Assembly (NCBI GenBank): GCA_035510695.1
Contig: DATKGO010000027.1
Span: forward strand, 1-15,632
Source of the DNA: DAIDHK01 sp035510695
GTDB taxonomy: Bacteria > Patescibacteriota > Microgenomatia > Levybacterales > UBA12049
DNA: 15,632 nt
Direction of reading: 5' to 3'
Shown one piece after another: positions 6,025 to 14,277 of this stretch. The position numbers and the translations under genes were made by a program. The notes beneath the pieces were generated by a model. The model saw only the letters and a list, made by a program, of their open reading frames with translations. It searched no databases and was not told the DNA's origin. Numbering within the stretch: position 1 is the stretch's first letter; each line of letters opens with the position of its first letter.

Positions 6025-6393
6025 ATGCGTATACATATTCATATTCATAAACCAAAGATATCCGCAAGATTTATTAATTTTTTTCTTGCTCTACTTACTT
6101 TTATCATACTTGCTTTCATTCTTCTTTCATTTTCACCAAACGGAACAATAAATATAAAATATATAACAATCCCTGTAATAATCATTTTTTACGGCCTCTT
6201 GTTTTTATTTTTTTTGTTTCTTGGTAAAGCTTTGACCCGACATTTTGTACATGGAATCAATATCGGATTATTTATCCTGCTTCTCTTGCTGCTCAAAACC
6301 AATAATCTTTTTCAACCCTATTTAGTCCTACTTGTATTTCTTTTTATAGTGGCTATTGAATTCGCCTTCTGGCCCAAGAGAATAAAGATTTAG
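6025..6393 (+). CDS. Small multi-pass membrane protein of unknown function
   Basis: A 122-residue, strongly hydrophobic protein. A short basic N-terminus (MRIHIHIHKPKISAR) precedes about four membrane segments (roughly 17-35, 46-68, 76-88 and 95-115), with a basic loop KALTRHFVHG and a C-terminal KRIKI that suggests a cytoplasmic end. It resembles the small uncharacterised membrane proteins common in CPR genomes but has no diagnostic motif. It is divergent from the small gene at 5731-5955, with 69 bases between starts. An extended -10-like sequence TGTTACCAT (6008-6016) lies 8 bases before the ATG with no convincing -35, so the start is reasonable but not certain. A 7-base tandem (GAATTATGAATTATGAA, 6394-6410) follows the stop. 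Confidence 0.7.
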   Translation: MRIHIHIHKPKISARFINFFLALLTFIILAFILLSFSPNGTINIKYITIPVIIIFYGLLFLFFLFLGKALTRHFVHGINIGLFILLLLLLKTNNLFQPYLVLLVFLFIVAIEFAFWPKRIKI

Positions 6394-6464
6394 GAATTAT
6401 GAATTATGAAAGCGAGGAACAAATTTTTTCTCAAAATGAGTAATTTAAAATCCTCGTCATGCCA

Positions 6465-6493
6465 TTGTTAGAGCCTGTCGTATTTGCTACAAT
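6465..6493 (+). promoter_or_regulatory. metG promoter, leaderless geometry
   Basis: TTGTTA (6465-6470), a 17-base spacer, TACAAT (6488-6493) preceded by TGC, an extended -10. Seven bases follow before the ATG at 6501, so +1 should fall at 6500-6501 and the metG mRNA should lack a 5' leader. This is the clearest promoter in the window. Confidence 0.75.
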
Positions 6494-6500
6494 TATAGAC

Positions 6501-7946
6501 ATGAACAAATTCTATATCACCACAGCTATTCCTTATGTCAACGGCAAACCGCATCTTGGACATGCTCTTGAATATTTTCAAGCTGACACTATTCGTCGTT
6601 ACCAACAAAAATTGGGCAAAGAAACTTTACTTCTCTCCGGTGCGGATGAAAATGCCCTAAAAAATGTACAGGCAGCCGAAAAAGAGAATATTCCGGTTAC
6701 AAAATTTCTAGAAAAAAATTCAAGAACATTTGAAGAAGCGTTTAGCAAATTGGGAGTCAAATTGGATGTTTTTCAAAGAGGGTCAGACCAAAAGCTTCAT
6801 TGGCCGGGTGTACAGAAACTATGGAAACTTTGCGCCGAAAATGGAGATATTTATAAAAAATCTTATGAAGGATTGTATTGCGTCGGCTGTGAAAGTTTTA
6901 AAACCGAAAGTGAATTAACTTCTGAAGGTTTATGCCCTGAACATTTAGTCAAACCGGAACTGGTTAAAGAAGAAAATTATTTTTTTAGATTGTCCAAATA
7001 TCAAAAGCAAATTCTAGACCTGATTGAAAAAAATACTTTACAAATTATTCCTGAAAATAAACGGGCGGAAACTTTAGGTTTTGTAAAAAAAGGGCTGGAA
7101 GATTTCAGTATCTCAAGATCAAAAAAAAGAGCTAAAGGTGTCGGCGTTCCGGTTCCCGACGATCCTAATCAAGTTATGTATGTCTGGTTTGACGCGCTGA
7201 CTATTTATATGACCGGTGTCGGATTCGCAACGGACGAAGAAAAATGGAAAAAATGGTGGCCGGCCGATGTACATATTATAGGTAAAGATATTAATCGTTT
7301 CCACACGGTTTATTGGCCGGCAATGCTATTATCGGCAAAATTACCATTACCCAAAACTATCCTTATTCATAGTTTTGTTTTGGCTCAAGGCGGACAAAAA
7401 ATGAGCAAATCTCTCGGCAATGTCGTTGATCCATTTGATCTGGCAGAAAAATTTGGCGTGGAAGCCCTGCGTTATTATCTATTATCCCAAATTTCTCTGT
7501 CGGAAGACGGAGAAATTAGTCCAGATCGTTTCAAAGAAGTGTACAATGCCGATTTGGCTAACGGATTGGGTAATTTGGTGGCTCGAGTAGCTAAATTGTG
7601 CGAACTGGTGAAATATCAGCAAATTGAATCACAGGAAGCAGAGCATATTTTTGAACAAGACAAATATTTAGAGGCTTTAAATGAATTTCGCTTTAATGAT
7701 GCGTTGGCTTTCGTTTGGAAAAAAATTTCCGCGGCGGATAAATATATTGATGAAACAAAACCCTGGGAATTAATTAAAAAAGAAGACCCTCGACTTAGAG
7801 GTGTTTTATCCCATTTAGTCGGCGAATTACAGGAAATCGCACAGCTACTTGAACCGTTTTTACCTCAAACAGCTCAAAAAATAGAGCAACAATTCAAGGG
7901 TCCGGAAATAATAAGTACTACATCGATGTTTCCGAGAATCAATTAA
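6501..7946 (+). CDS. metG: Methionyl-tRNA synthetase
   Basis: A 481-residue class I aminoacyl-tRNA synthetase that charges tRNA-Met, including the initiator. The N-terminal Rossmann domain begins FYITTAIPYVNGKPHLGHA, with the HIGH-type signature HLGH at 18-21. A single zinc-knuckle pair, CVGC (127-130) and CPEH (145-148), sits in the connective domain. The second signature KMSKS lies at 300-304 in SFVLAQGGQKMSKSLGN, and the all-helical anticodon-binding domain occupies about 350-470. It lacks the C-terminal tRNA-binding domain found in longer MetG proteins. The frame extends upstream to 6459, but the ATG at 6501 is chosen because the protein begins there in homologues and the promoter at 6465-6493 lies inside the extension. 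No Shine-Dalgarno is seen. Confidence 0.97.
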   Translation: MNKFYITTAIPYVNGKPHLGHALEYFQADTIRRYQQKLGKETLLLSGADENALKNVQAAEKENIPVTKFLEKNSRTFEEAFSKLGVKLDVFQRGSDQKLHWPGVQKLWKLCAENGDIYKKSYEGLYCVGCESFKTESELTSEGLCPEHLVKPELVKEENYFFRLSKYQKQILDLIEKNTLQIIPENKRAETLGFVKKGLEDFSISRSKKRAKGVGVPVPDDPNQVMYVWFDALTIYMTGVGFATDEEKWKKWWPADVHIIGKDINRFHTVYWPAMLLSAKLPLPKTILIHSFVLAQGGQKMSKSLGNVVDPFDLAEKFGVEALRYYLLSQISLSEDGEISPDRFKEVYNADLANGLGNLVARVAKLCELVKYQQIESQEAEHIFEQDKYLEALNEFRFNDALAFVWKKISAADKYIDETKPWELIKKEDPRLRGVLSHLVGELQEIAQLLEPFLPQTAQKIEQQFKGPEIISTTSMFPRIN

Positions 7947-8040
7947 GTTATAATGTAAAAAGTTATAAAGTTTTTCAAAGGATAGTATTTAATAAAATTA
8001 TTCCTTACTTTATAACTTGATAACTTTCAACTTTATAACT
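7947..8040. repeat. AT-rich spacer with direct and inverted ACTTTATAACT repeats
   Basis: The metG-tatD gap contains AGTTATAAAG at 7961-7970 and its perfect inverse CTTTATAACT at 8031-8040. It also holds degenerate tandem units (ACTTTATA, ACTTGATA, ACTTTCA, ACTTTATA) at about 8008-8040. The last 17 bases match the grpE-dnaK spacer (4407-4423) exactly. There is no T tract after a GC stem, so it is not a normal terminator, and no good promoter for tatD is evident. Confidence 0.6.
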
Positions 8041-8049
8041 ACCGTACGT

Positions 8050-8847
8050 ATGATCGACGCGCATTGTCATCTAAATTTCCAAGCCTTCGAATCTGATACC
8101 GATGAGGTCATCAAACGAGCCTTTGCCAAAGGAGTAACTAAAATAATCAATACTGGTACGCAAGTCAGCTCAAGCCGGGAAGCTGTAAAACTGGCTGACC
8201 AATACGAAAATCTTTACGCTATTGTCGGTATCCACCCTCATCACGCGGATAAATTGGAAAAGAACTGGCTGCAAGATTTGGAGCAACTTGCTACACACCC
8301 TAAAGTCCTCGCTATCGGAGAAATTGGCATGGATTATTATGCCTACAAATCAAACGGTATTGTCGATAAAAAATTGCAGCAGGAACTTTTTGAACAGCAA
8401 ATTATGCTGGCTTTCAGGGCAAAACTTCCTTTACAAATTCACAATCGTCAGGCAGGAGAGGACGTTATAAAAATTCTCTTAAATCATAAATCTCATCTCT
8501 TAAATCCGCCGGGCATGTTTCATTGTTTTGCCGGCTCGTTTGAAGTCCTAAAACAAGCCTTAAACTTGGGCTTTTATATTGGTTTTGACGGTAACCTTAC
8601 CTATAAAGGACTAGCTCCCGGAGAAACAACCGCTCTGCCCGATATTGCAAAAAAAGTCCCGCTTGAACGGCTAATTTGTGAAACTGATAGCCCATATCTT
8701 ACCCCTGTTCCTCACCGTGGGCAGAGAAATGAACCTCAATATGTTATACTTGTAGCTGAAGAACTCGCGAGAATTAAACGCGTTTCTTACTACCAAATAG
8801 TAGAACAAACCACCAAGAATGTTTATACTGTATTTACGAAACTATGA
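8050..8847 (+). CDS. tatD: TatD family metal-dependent hydrolase (DNase)
   Basis: A 265-residue TIM-barrel hydrolase of the TatD family, whose characterised members are metal-dependent 3'-5' exonucleases/DNases. Ligand motifs are in the expected order: HxH in DAHCHLNF (H5, H7), GIHPHHAD (62-67), the bridging Glu in GEIGMDYY (E91), QIHNRQA (H131), FHCFAGS (H158) and CETDSPYLTP (D213). The frame extends upstream to a TTG at 8017, but the ATG at 8050 starts directly at the conserved IDAHCHLNF block. An 11-base direct repeat (TCTCTTAAATC) with a 21-base period at about 8475-8506 gives a small in-frame duplication (LLNHKSHLLN). It is first in a tightly packed run; its stop overlaps the next start as ATGA. 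Confidence 0.95.
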   Translation: MIDAHCHLNFQAFESDTDEVIKRAFAKGVTKIINTGTQVSSSREAVKLADQYENLYAIVGIHPHHADKLEKNWLQDLEQLATHPKVLAIGEIGMDYYAYKSNGIVDKKLQQELFEQQIMLAFRAKLPLQIHNRQAGEDVIKILLNHKSHLLNPPGMFHCFAGSFEVLKQALNLGFYIGFDGNLTYKGLAPGETTALPDIAKKVPLERLICETDSPYLTPVPHRGQRNEPQYVILVAEELARIKRVSYYQIVEQTTKNVYTVFTKL

Positions 8848-10337
8848 CTAATTTTTTTAATAAATTATTTACGCACTATCCAATCAGAACACAACGCTTT
8901 CTCGAATTTTTTATCGGCTTTACAGTTTGGGCGATAATTTTTTTACCGGTCTACGGTTCATTTTTTTTCCCGGAACTCTTAGCTTATTTTATTCTTTTCT
9001 TTGACATCTATTGGTTCTTCAAATCCTTTCATCTTGTATTTACCTCTTACCTAGGCAGCAGAAAAATTAAAGAGGCTGAAAAAGAAAATTGGGCTGAAAA
9101 AGCCATGAAGCTTGAGCATGCAGACGAAGTTACTCATGTAATTGTTATCCCAAATTATAAGGAAAATTTAAGTAAGCTTCGCTTTACACTTAACGCTCTT
9201 ACGACACAAACTTTCCCGCTCAAGCAACTTTTTGTTGTTTTAGCTATGGAAGAACGGGAAACTAACGGACGGGAAAAAGCCAATGAATTAATTAACGAAT
9301 TTAAAACCAAATTCGGCGGTATTTTTGCTTCATATCATCCGGATGTACCAGGAGAAGTAAAAGGAAAATCATCAAATGAAGCCTACGGCGGAAGAGTAGC
9401 TTACCAACGTCTTTATGCCAACTCTAAATATGACATTAATTATGCCACTGTCTCTTCGGTCGATGCGGACGCTATCTTTGATAAACAATTTTTTGCCTAT
9501 CTTACTCATAGTTTTTTGACTAATCCGCATCGCTATAGACGTTTCTGGCAATCGGCTAATGTCTATTTTAATAATCTTTGGAAAGTCCCGACACCGACCC
9601 GGATTATTTCTTTCTTCGGCAGCATGTATCGAATTGCGCTTCTGGTACAACGCGACCGCCTCATTGTCAACGCGACTTATACTTTATCCTTCAAGTTGTT
9701 AAAAGAAATTGACTACTGGGACGTTGATGTCATCCCTGAAGATTATCGTATCTTCTTTAAAGCATTTTTCAAAAACCGCGGCAATATTTGGGCAGAACCA
9801 ATCTTCCTAAAGACTTCTATGGATGGCGCACAATCAAGTACTTATTTTAAAAGCCTGCAAAACAGATATCAGCAGGAACGTCGCTGGGCTTGGGGAGTAT
9901 CCGACGATCCGTTATTTATTAAATGGTGGTTGACAGTACCGAATGTTCCGTTCTATCGTAAAACTAGCTTACTTTTTGATGTACTACTGGACCATATGCT
10001 TTGGCCGGTAAATTGGTTTATTATCACAATAGCAGCAAATATTATGCCTTTCCTTAACCCTGTCTATTCCAGAACATCGCTAGGCTATACTTTACCAAAA
10101 ATTGCCGCTTCAATTCTTACAGTTTGTTTGCTGGCAATTATTGCCTTGATTGTTATTAATTATCGGGACAACCCTGAAGTTAAAAAACTCCCCTGGTACC
10201 GCAAAGTGCTGTTTCCCTTGGAATTTATTGTTATGCCGGTTACCGGATTTATCTTTTCGGCTCTACCTGCACTAATATCTCACACTCAACTTATGTTTGG
10301 AAAAAGACTAGAATATAAAGTGACTGAAAAAGTGTAA
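8844..10337 (+). CDS. Membrane-bound family 2 glycosyltransferase
   Basis: A 497-residue processive-type GT2 enzyme. Two membrane helices (about 20-40 and 45-65) precede the cytoplasmic catalytic domain: VIPNYKE (101-107, nucleotide-sugar binding), SVDADAIFD (205-213, the DxD-type metal site), PEDYRIFFK (298-306, candidate catalytic ED) and QQERRWAWG (343-351, the QxxRW-type acceptor motif). Three or four more helices (about 376-400, 420-440 and 455-480) follow. This arrangement matches cellulose synthase-like or related GT2 enzymes that add or extrude sugars at the membrane; the donor is unknown. It overlaps tatD by four bases (ATGA) and is followed three bases later by the GT39-like gene. 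The family is sure, the product is not. Confidence 0.92.
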   Translation: MTNFFNKLFTHYPIRTQRFLEFFIGFTVWAIIFLPVYGSFFFPELLAYFILFFDIYWFFKSFHLVFTSYLGSRKIKEAEKENWAEKAMKLEHADEVTHVIVIPNYKENLSKLRFTLNALTTQTFPLKQLFVVLAMEERETNGREKANELINEFKTKFGGIFASYHPDVPGEVKGKSSNEAYGGRVAYQRLYANSKYDINYATVSSVDADAIFDKQFFAYLTHSFLTNPHRYRRFWQSANVYFNNLWKVPTPTRIISFFGSMYRIALLVQRDRLIVNATYTLSFKLLKEIDYWDVDVIPEDYRIFFKAFFKNRGNIWAEPIFLKTSMDGAQSSTYFKSLQNRYQQERRWAWGVSDDPLFIKWWLTVPNVPFYRKTSLLFDVLLDHMLWPVNWFIITIAANIMPFLNPVYSRTSLGYTLPKIAASILTVCLLAIIALIVINYRDNPEVKKLPWYRKVLFPLEFIVMPVTGFIFSALPALISHTQLMFGKRLEYKVTEKV

Positions 10338-10340
10338 TTT

Positions 10341-11924
10341 ATGAAAAAATTTCTCTCGAAATTAGAAAAATGCAAATCAACCTGGTTTTTGATCGGTACA
10401 ATTTTTGTTTTCTTTCTACTTCGTCTTCCCTCCCTTGTTGAACCATACTGGTATGGTGATGAAGGTATTTACGAAATTATCGGCAGAGCATTATTAAATG
10501 GCAGATTACTCTATGTCGGCATTTGGGATAACAAACCGCCTCTCCTTTATCTCACCTATGCATTTTTTCATTCCAGTCAGTTTGAAGTAAAATTTGCTTC
10601 TCTGATCGTTGGCATTGCCAGTATTCTTGTCTTCTTTTTTCTAGCAAGAAAATTATTCAAACAAACATCTTTACAATTCATAACTACCGCCGTATTTGCC
10701 TTTTTGTTTGCCACACCTATGACCGAAGGTAATATTGCCAATGCGGAAAACTTTATGCTGCTACCGATCATTGCCGCAGGTTTACTGATTTGGACACATC
10801 ATCCTGAATTTATTTCAGGATCTCATCGAAAAGATTCACGTTTACACGGGAATGACAAACTAATTAGCAACCATTCTTTAATGCTTGGCCTTGGCGGCCT
10901 TTTACTCGGTATCGCTTTTCTCTATAAAATAGTGGCCGTATTTGACCTCGCAGCTTTTGCGGTCTTTATTATTTTATTTAAATTACCCAGTCCTTTGACT
11001 TTAAGAATGCTAAAAAATATTAAAACGCTGAAAAATTTACTGACCGACGAATTACAGGCATTAATTCCCTATTTGCTTGGCTTTATTCTGCCCTTGCTAA
11101 TTACGACGCTTTATTTTGCCATGCACGGTGCTGTAGGTGATTTCTTTCATTCGGCTTTCAGCAGTAATGTGGGCTATGTCGGGTATGGAAATGCTTTTAT
11201 AATTCCCCAAGGATTACTTATCTTTAAACTTCTACTTTTGGCAGCTGCACTTTTCTTTATCTTTCAAGAACGAAACATTCTTCCGAAAGAAGCTTCATTT
11301 ATTTTACTCTGGTTTATTTTCGCCGTATTCGACAGTTACTTTTCTCAACGAAATTATACTCATTATATTTTAATGGCCATCCCCAGTTTGTCCTTGCTTT
11401 TAGGTTTACCCATACTGCTCAAAAATTATAAATACAAACGTCAAGTGCTTTTGAGCGTTTTAGTTGTCGCCGTAATTACAATTTCCTACTTTATTAATAT
11501 TCGTTATAATCAACTTCCTTCCTATTACGCTAATTTTCTTTCTTATATTACCAATCATAAATCGGTTACCGACTATCAGGCATATTTTGATCACAACACG
11601 CCCCGAGATTATATGATTGCTGATTATTTAAGAATGCATGTAAAATCCGGCTCTCCGGTGTTTATATGGGGCAACAGCGCTCAGATTTACGTTCTTTCCA
11701 ACACATTCCCACCGGGGAAATATACTGTGGCATATCATATTACTGCCAGTGCGCAAACGGAGAAAGAAACGCTTAATGCTATTGAAACAGTTAAGCCCCA
11801 ATATATGGTGCTTTTAGACAATGCTCCGGCCTTACCATTCTCGGATACAAATTATTCTTACCAAATATCCCTTGGCGGTACATTAATTTATGAAAGAAAT
11901 GATAACCCAACTTTTTCCCGATAA
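10341..11924 (+). CDS. GT39/ArnT-like polyprenyl-phosphate-sugar glycosyltransferase
   Basis: A 527-residue polytopic membrane protein of the PMT/ArnT superfamily (GT-C fold), which transfers sugars from polyprenyl-phosphate donors to an extracytoplasmic acceptor. The first loop has the diagnostic YWYGDEGIYEIIGRALLNG (candidate catalytic D40/E41) and IWDNKPPLLY (61-70). About ten further hydrophobic segments follow, then a soluble C-terminal domain from about 415 (GSPVFIWGNSAQIYVLS). Residues 154-173 (HPEFISGSHRKDSRLHGNDK) are hydrophilic and are encoded by a two-hairpin repeat inserted in frame (10799-10857), between two membrane segments. It is co-directional and tightly spaced with the GT2 gene, and its 3' end overlaps the next small gene. 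Acceptor and donor are unknown. Confidence 0.9.
   Translation: MKKFLSKLEKCKSTWFLIGTIFVFFLLRLPSLVEPYWYGDEGIYEIIGRALLNGRLLYVGIWDNKPPLLYLTYAFFHSSQFEVKFASLIVGIASILVFFFLARKLFKQTSLQFITTAVFAFLFATPMTEGNIANAENFMLLPIIAAGLLIWTHHPEFISGSHRKDSRLHGNDKLISNHSLMLGLGGLLLGIAFLYKIVAVFDLAAFAVFIILFKLPSPLTLRMLKNIKTLKNLLTDELQALIPYLLGFILPLLITTLYFAMHGAVGDFFHSAFSSNVGYVGYGNAFIIPQGLLIFKLLLLAAALFFIFQERNILPKEASFILLWFIFAVFDSYFSQRNYTHYILMAIPSLSLLLGLPILLKNYKYKRQVLLSVLVVAVITISYFINIRYNQLPSYYANFLSYITNHKSVTDYQAYFDHNTPRDYMIADYLRMHVKSGSPVFIWGNSAQIYVLSNTFPPGKYTVAYHITASAQTEKETLNAIETVKPQYMVLLDNAPALPFSDTNYSYQISLGGTLIYERNDNPTFSR
10799..10857. repeat. Two-hairpin palindromic element inserted in the GT39-like gene
   Basis: Hairpin 1 has arms ATCCTGAA (10801-10808) and TTCAGGAT (10814-10821) around a 5-base loop, the same 8-5-8 plan as the dnaK-dnaJ copies. 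Hairpin 2 has arms ATTCACGT (10834-10841) and ACGGGAAT (10846-10853), 7 of 8 paired, around TTAC. The frame stays open through about 60 bases, adding about 20 residues to a loop. GATTCCCG...CGGGAATGAC-type sequences are widespread bacterial repeats; this is recalled, not tested. Confidence 0.85.
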
Positions 11925-12243
11925 ACTGGTAAGACAAACCAGTATAATCTCATTTATTTTACTAATTATTAGTTTTATTAGTATTATCATTGCTTTGCCT
12001 CATTTACAACCTTTTGTTCCCTTATACAATCAAGCCACCTGGGGACCGCTTCGTTTAGTAAATAAATATATGTTTTTTCTGCCGGTTGGTATTGTCTTTA
12101 GCTATACTTTAATTAACATATTTCTTGCTAAATACAGTCATACCACCATGCCCTTGGTTGGCAGACTTTTAGCTATTATTGCGGCTTTATCTGCTCTATT
12201 GGTCTGTATTTTTCTTATCCGAACATTTCAATTAATTATTTAA
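11890..12243 (+). CDS. Small membrane protein of unknown function in the glycan operon
   Basis: A 117-residue protein with three membrane segments (about 19-36, 60-78 and 90-114). The middle loop PFVPLYNQATWGPLRLVNKYMFFLP resembles a PLFYSxPWGxxxL-type block that I recall from uncharacterised small CPR membrane proteins; treat that as a hint. It begins at 11890, or at a second ATG (11899), overlapping the GT39-like gene by up to 35 bases, and ends one base before the MraY-like gene. The tight coupling suggests a role with the sugar-transfer enzymes, perhaps as an accessory subunit, but none is visible in the sequence. Confidence 0.75.
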   Translation: MKEMITQLFPDKLVRQTSIISFILLIISFISIIIALPHLQPFVPLYNQATWGPLRLVNKYMFFLPVGIVFSYTLINIFLAKYSHTTMPLVGRLLAIIAALSALLVCIFLIRTFQLII

Positions 12244-12244
12244 T

Positions 12245-13333
12245 ATGCCGCTATTACCAATTTTTTCCTATGTGGCAATTCCTTTGGTCATTACCTTTAT
12301 CATTACAGCCTTACTGACGCCTGTTTTTATTTTATTAAATCCCAAACTTAAGCTTATTGATGATCCTCAAAAACACCAGCATCCGGCAATGCTGCATACG
12401 AAAATAATCCCTCGCGGCGGCGGCATTCCCTTTTTTTTAGGAATTTTAATTAGCGGTCTTCTTTTATTCCCCATAAATCCTAAAACTTTAGCAATTTACG
12501 CGGCAGGACTTATTGCATTAATTGTTGGCGTTATTGACGATCGCATGAATGCGGAAGGACGTGATGTCTCGCCTTACGTTCGTTTTGGATTTAATATCAT
12601 CTGCGCGGTAATTATTGTCGGAAGCGGCATCACCAGCACGTTTATTACCAATCCTTTCGGCGGAATTCTACATTTAGACGCGCCTTTAATCCCGGGAACA
12701 ATTATTACCCTAGCTAATATTTTATATATAGTTTGGATCGTGTGGGTGATGAATATCTTAAATTGGAGTAAAGGGGTAGACGGACAAATGCCGGGAATTG
12801 TGGCAATCGCCGCGATAATTATCGGCACATTAAGTTTACGTTTTTCAATCCTTGACCAAACAGCGATTATGGACACGCAGCTTTCATTTATAATTGCCGG
12901 CGCCAGTATCGCTTTTTTACTTTACAACTTCCATCCGGCTAAGATTTTCCCCGGGTATGGAGCAACTGCGGTTTATTTAATGTTGGCCGTTGTTTCAATT
13001 CTTTCAAGTGCCAAATTAGCAACGGCAATATTGGTTATGGGTATTCCGGTTGTCGATGCTATCTTCACTATAATTCGCAGAATTTTAAATAAAAAATCCC
13101 CTTTCCGCCATGATAAACTACACTTGCATCATTTATTATTAGGGCTTGGTTATTCTCAACGACAAATTGCGTTGTTTTACTGGATTATTTCTGCTATATT
13201 AGGTATCATTGCATTATCAATACAAAGTACACATAAAGTATTCGCGTTAATTATGTTGGTAGTGATAGTTGGAGGAGGGCTCTTGTTTTTACATTTTATT
13301 ACTCAAAGAGACCATGAAAAAATTTCTTCGTGA
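12245..13333 (+). CDS. MraY/WecA-like polyprenyl-phosphate sugar-1-phosphate transferase
   Basis: A 362-residue GT4-family-like membrane enzyme with about ten helices. The family reaction moves a sugar-1-phosphate from a UDP-sugar to polyprenyl phosphate on the inner face of the membrane. Seen are PRGGGIPFFLG (57-67), the metal-binding double Asp in GVIDDRMN (95-102), LNWSKGVDGQMPG (172-184, the NxxNxxDGxDG region) and the C-terminal HLHH (293-296). Two expected residues differ: the acid of NxxDG is K176, and the GDxGS-type motif with a catalytic Asp is replaced by PGYGAT (236-241). It may be a distinct subfamily or have altered chemistry. The ending overlaps the UbiA-like gene by 20 bases. 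General family confident, activity not. Confidence 0.85.
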   Translation: MPLLPIFSYVAIPLVITFIITALLTPVFILLNPKLKLIDDPQKHQHPAMLHTKIIPRGGGIPFFLGILISGLLLFPINPKTLAIYAAGLIALIVGVIDDRMNAEGRDVSPYVRFGFNIICAVIIVGSGITSTFITNPFGGILHLDAPLIPGTIITLANILYIVWIVWVMNILNWSKGVDGQMPGIVAIAAIIIGTLSLRFSILDQTAIMDTQLSFIIAGASIAFLLYNFHPAKIFPGYGATAVYLMLAVVSILSSAKLATAILVMGIPVVDAIFTIIRRILNKKSPFRHDKLHLHHLLLGLGYSQRQIALFYWIISAILGIIALSIQSTHKVFALIMLVVIVGGGLLFLHFITQRDHEKISS

Positions 13334-14255
13334 CACGTTTAGACTTCTTCGCCCGCGACAGTGGGTAAAAAACCTTGCCGTTTTTGCAGCACTGATTTTT
13401 TCGGGACAATTATTTGATCCTTATTCTTTCCAAAAAGTTTTTTGGGGTTTTATCGCTTTCTGTCTTCTCTCAAGCGCAATTTATATCATAAACGATATTA
13501 TCGATATTCCCAAAGACAGACTCCATCCTTTCAAACGTTTCCGACCCTTAGCAAATAAAGACTTACCGGTATCATTTGGACTTGTTTTGGCGATAATAAT
13601 AATAATAATTACTTTAATTATCGGCACAAATATTTCCTTCGATTTATTATTCTTACTGCTCGTTTTTTTGGCATTACAAATGCTCTACTCACTGCAGCTG
13701 AAACATATCGCAATTATTGATATTTTAACCTTGGCAAGTGGCTATATTCTTCGTGTCTATGCCGGAGAAATCATTACCGGTTATCATATTTCAGTCTGGC
13801 TGCTATTAACCGTTATTTCACTTTCGCTCTTTTTGGCTGTCGGAAAAAGACGACGCGAATTGACGTTGATTTCCGGATATTCTACTACTCAAATTGCTTC
13901 TGTTCGCAAATCCTTATCGCATTATTCTGAACATTTATTGGATATATATGCGTCAATTTTCGTCACAACCGGTTTTATTTTTTATTCACTTTTCACTTTT
14001 CTGGGTGGTAACAGCCAAATCAATAATGATCTTTTTTTACCGAATTATTTACCGGCGCAGTTTCAACGGAAATGGTTGATGTTGACAATTATTCCGGTTA
14101 TTTACGGATTAATGCGCTATCTACAAGTCATTTATGAAAAACACGAGGGAGAAAGTCCGGAGAAAGTACTCTTCAGCGATAAACAATTATTAACCACGGT
14201 TATTGTTTGGCTTTTCTTGGTCATTGCCATTGTTTACGGCCTGCAAAGAACCTAG
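13314..14255 (+). CDS. UbiA-family enzyme, decaprenyl-phosphate phosphoribosyltransferase-like
   Basis: A 313-residue, multi-helix UbiA-superfamily protein. It closely follows the pattern of DPPR synthase (the mycobacterial Rv3806c type), which joins 5-phosphoribosyl pyrophosphate to a polyprenyl phosphate, the first step to decaprenyl-phosphoarabinose. Diagnostic blocks are RPRQWVKNLAVFA (13-25), INDIIDIPKDRLHPFKRFRP (59-78, the Asp-rich motif N-D-x-x-D-x-x-x-D), IIDILTLASGYILRVYAG (134-151) and AVGKRRREL (175-183). The ATG at 13314 gives a 20-base overlap with the MraY-like gene; a longer frame from TTG at 13269 is less likely. The DPPR-like role suggests that the neighbouring GT39-like protein might use a pentose donor, but no epimerase genes are visible here. 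Confidence 0.88.
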   Translation: MKKFLRDTFRLLRPRQWVKNLAVFAALIFSGQLFDPYSFQKVFWGFIAFCLLSSAIYIINDIIDIPKDRLHPFKRFRPLANKDLPVSFGLVLAIIIIIITLIIGTNISFDLLFLLLVFLALQMLYSLQLKHIAIIDILTLASGYILRVYAGEIITGYHISVWLLLTVISLSLFLAVGKRRRELTLISGYSTTQIASVRKSLSHYSEHLLDIYASIFVTTGFIFYSLFTFLGGNSQINNDLFLPNYLPAQFQRKWLMLTIIPVIYGLMRYLQVIYEKHEGESPEKVLFSDKQLLTTVIVWLFLVIAIVYGLQRT

Positions 14256-14277
14256 CCTCGCCAACCTTCTCCAAATA

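Noticed and set aside
5735..6151. A 138-codon plus-strand open frame over the hrcA promoter and the small upstream gene
   Set aside because: It reads as hydrophobic low-complexity sequence, lies antisense to the small gene and the promoters, and overlaps the better membrane-protein frame starting at 6025.
6459..6500. A longer MetG starting at 6459
   Set aside because: The extra 14 residues are not family-like, and their DNA contains the -35, spacer and -10 of the metG promoter.
7961..8040. A terminator formed by AGTTATAAAG and CTTTATAACT after metG
   Set aside because: The stem is AT rich, the arms are about 60 bases apart and no T tract follows; it fits the repeat family better.
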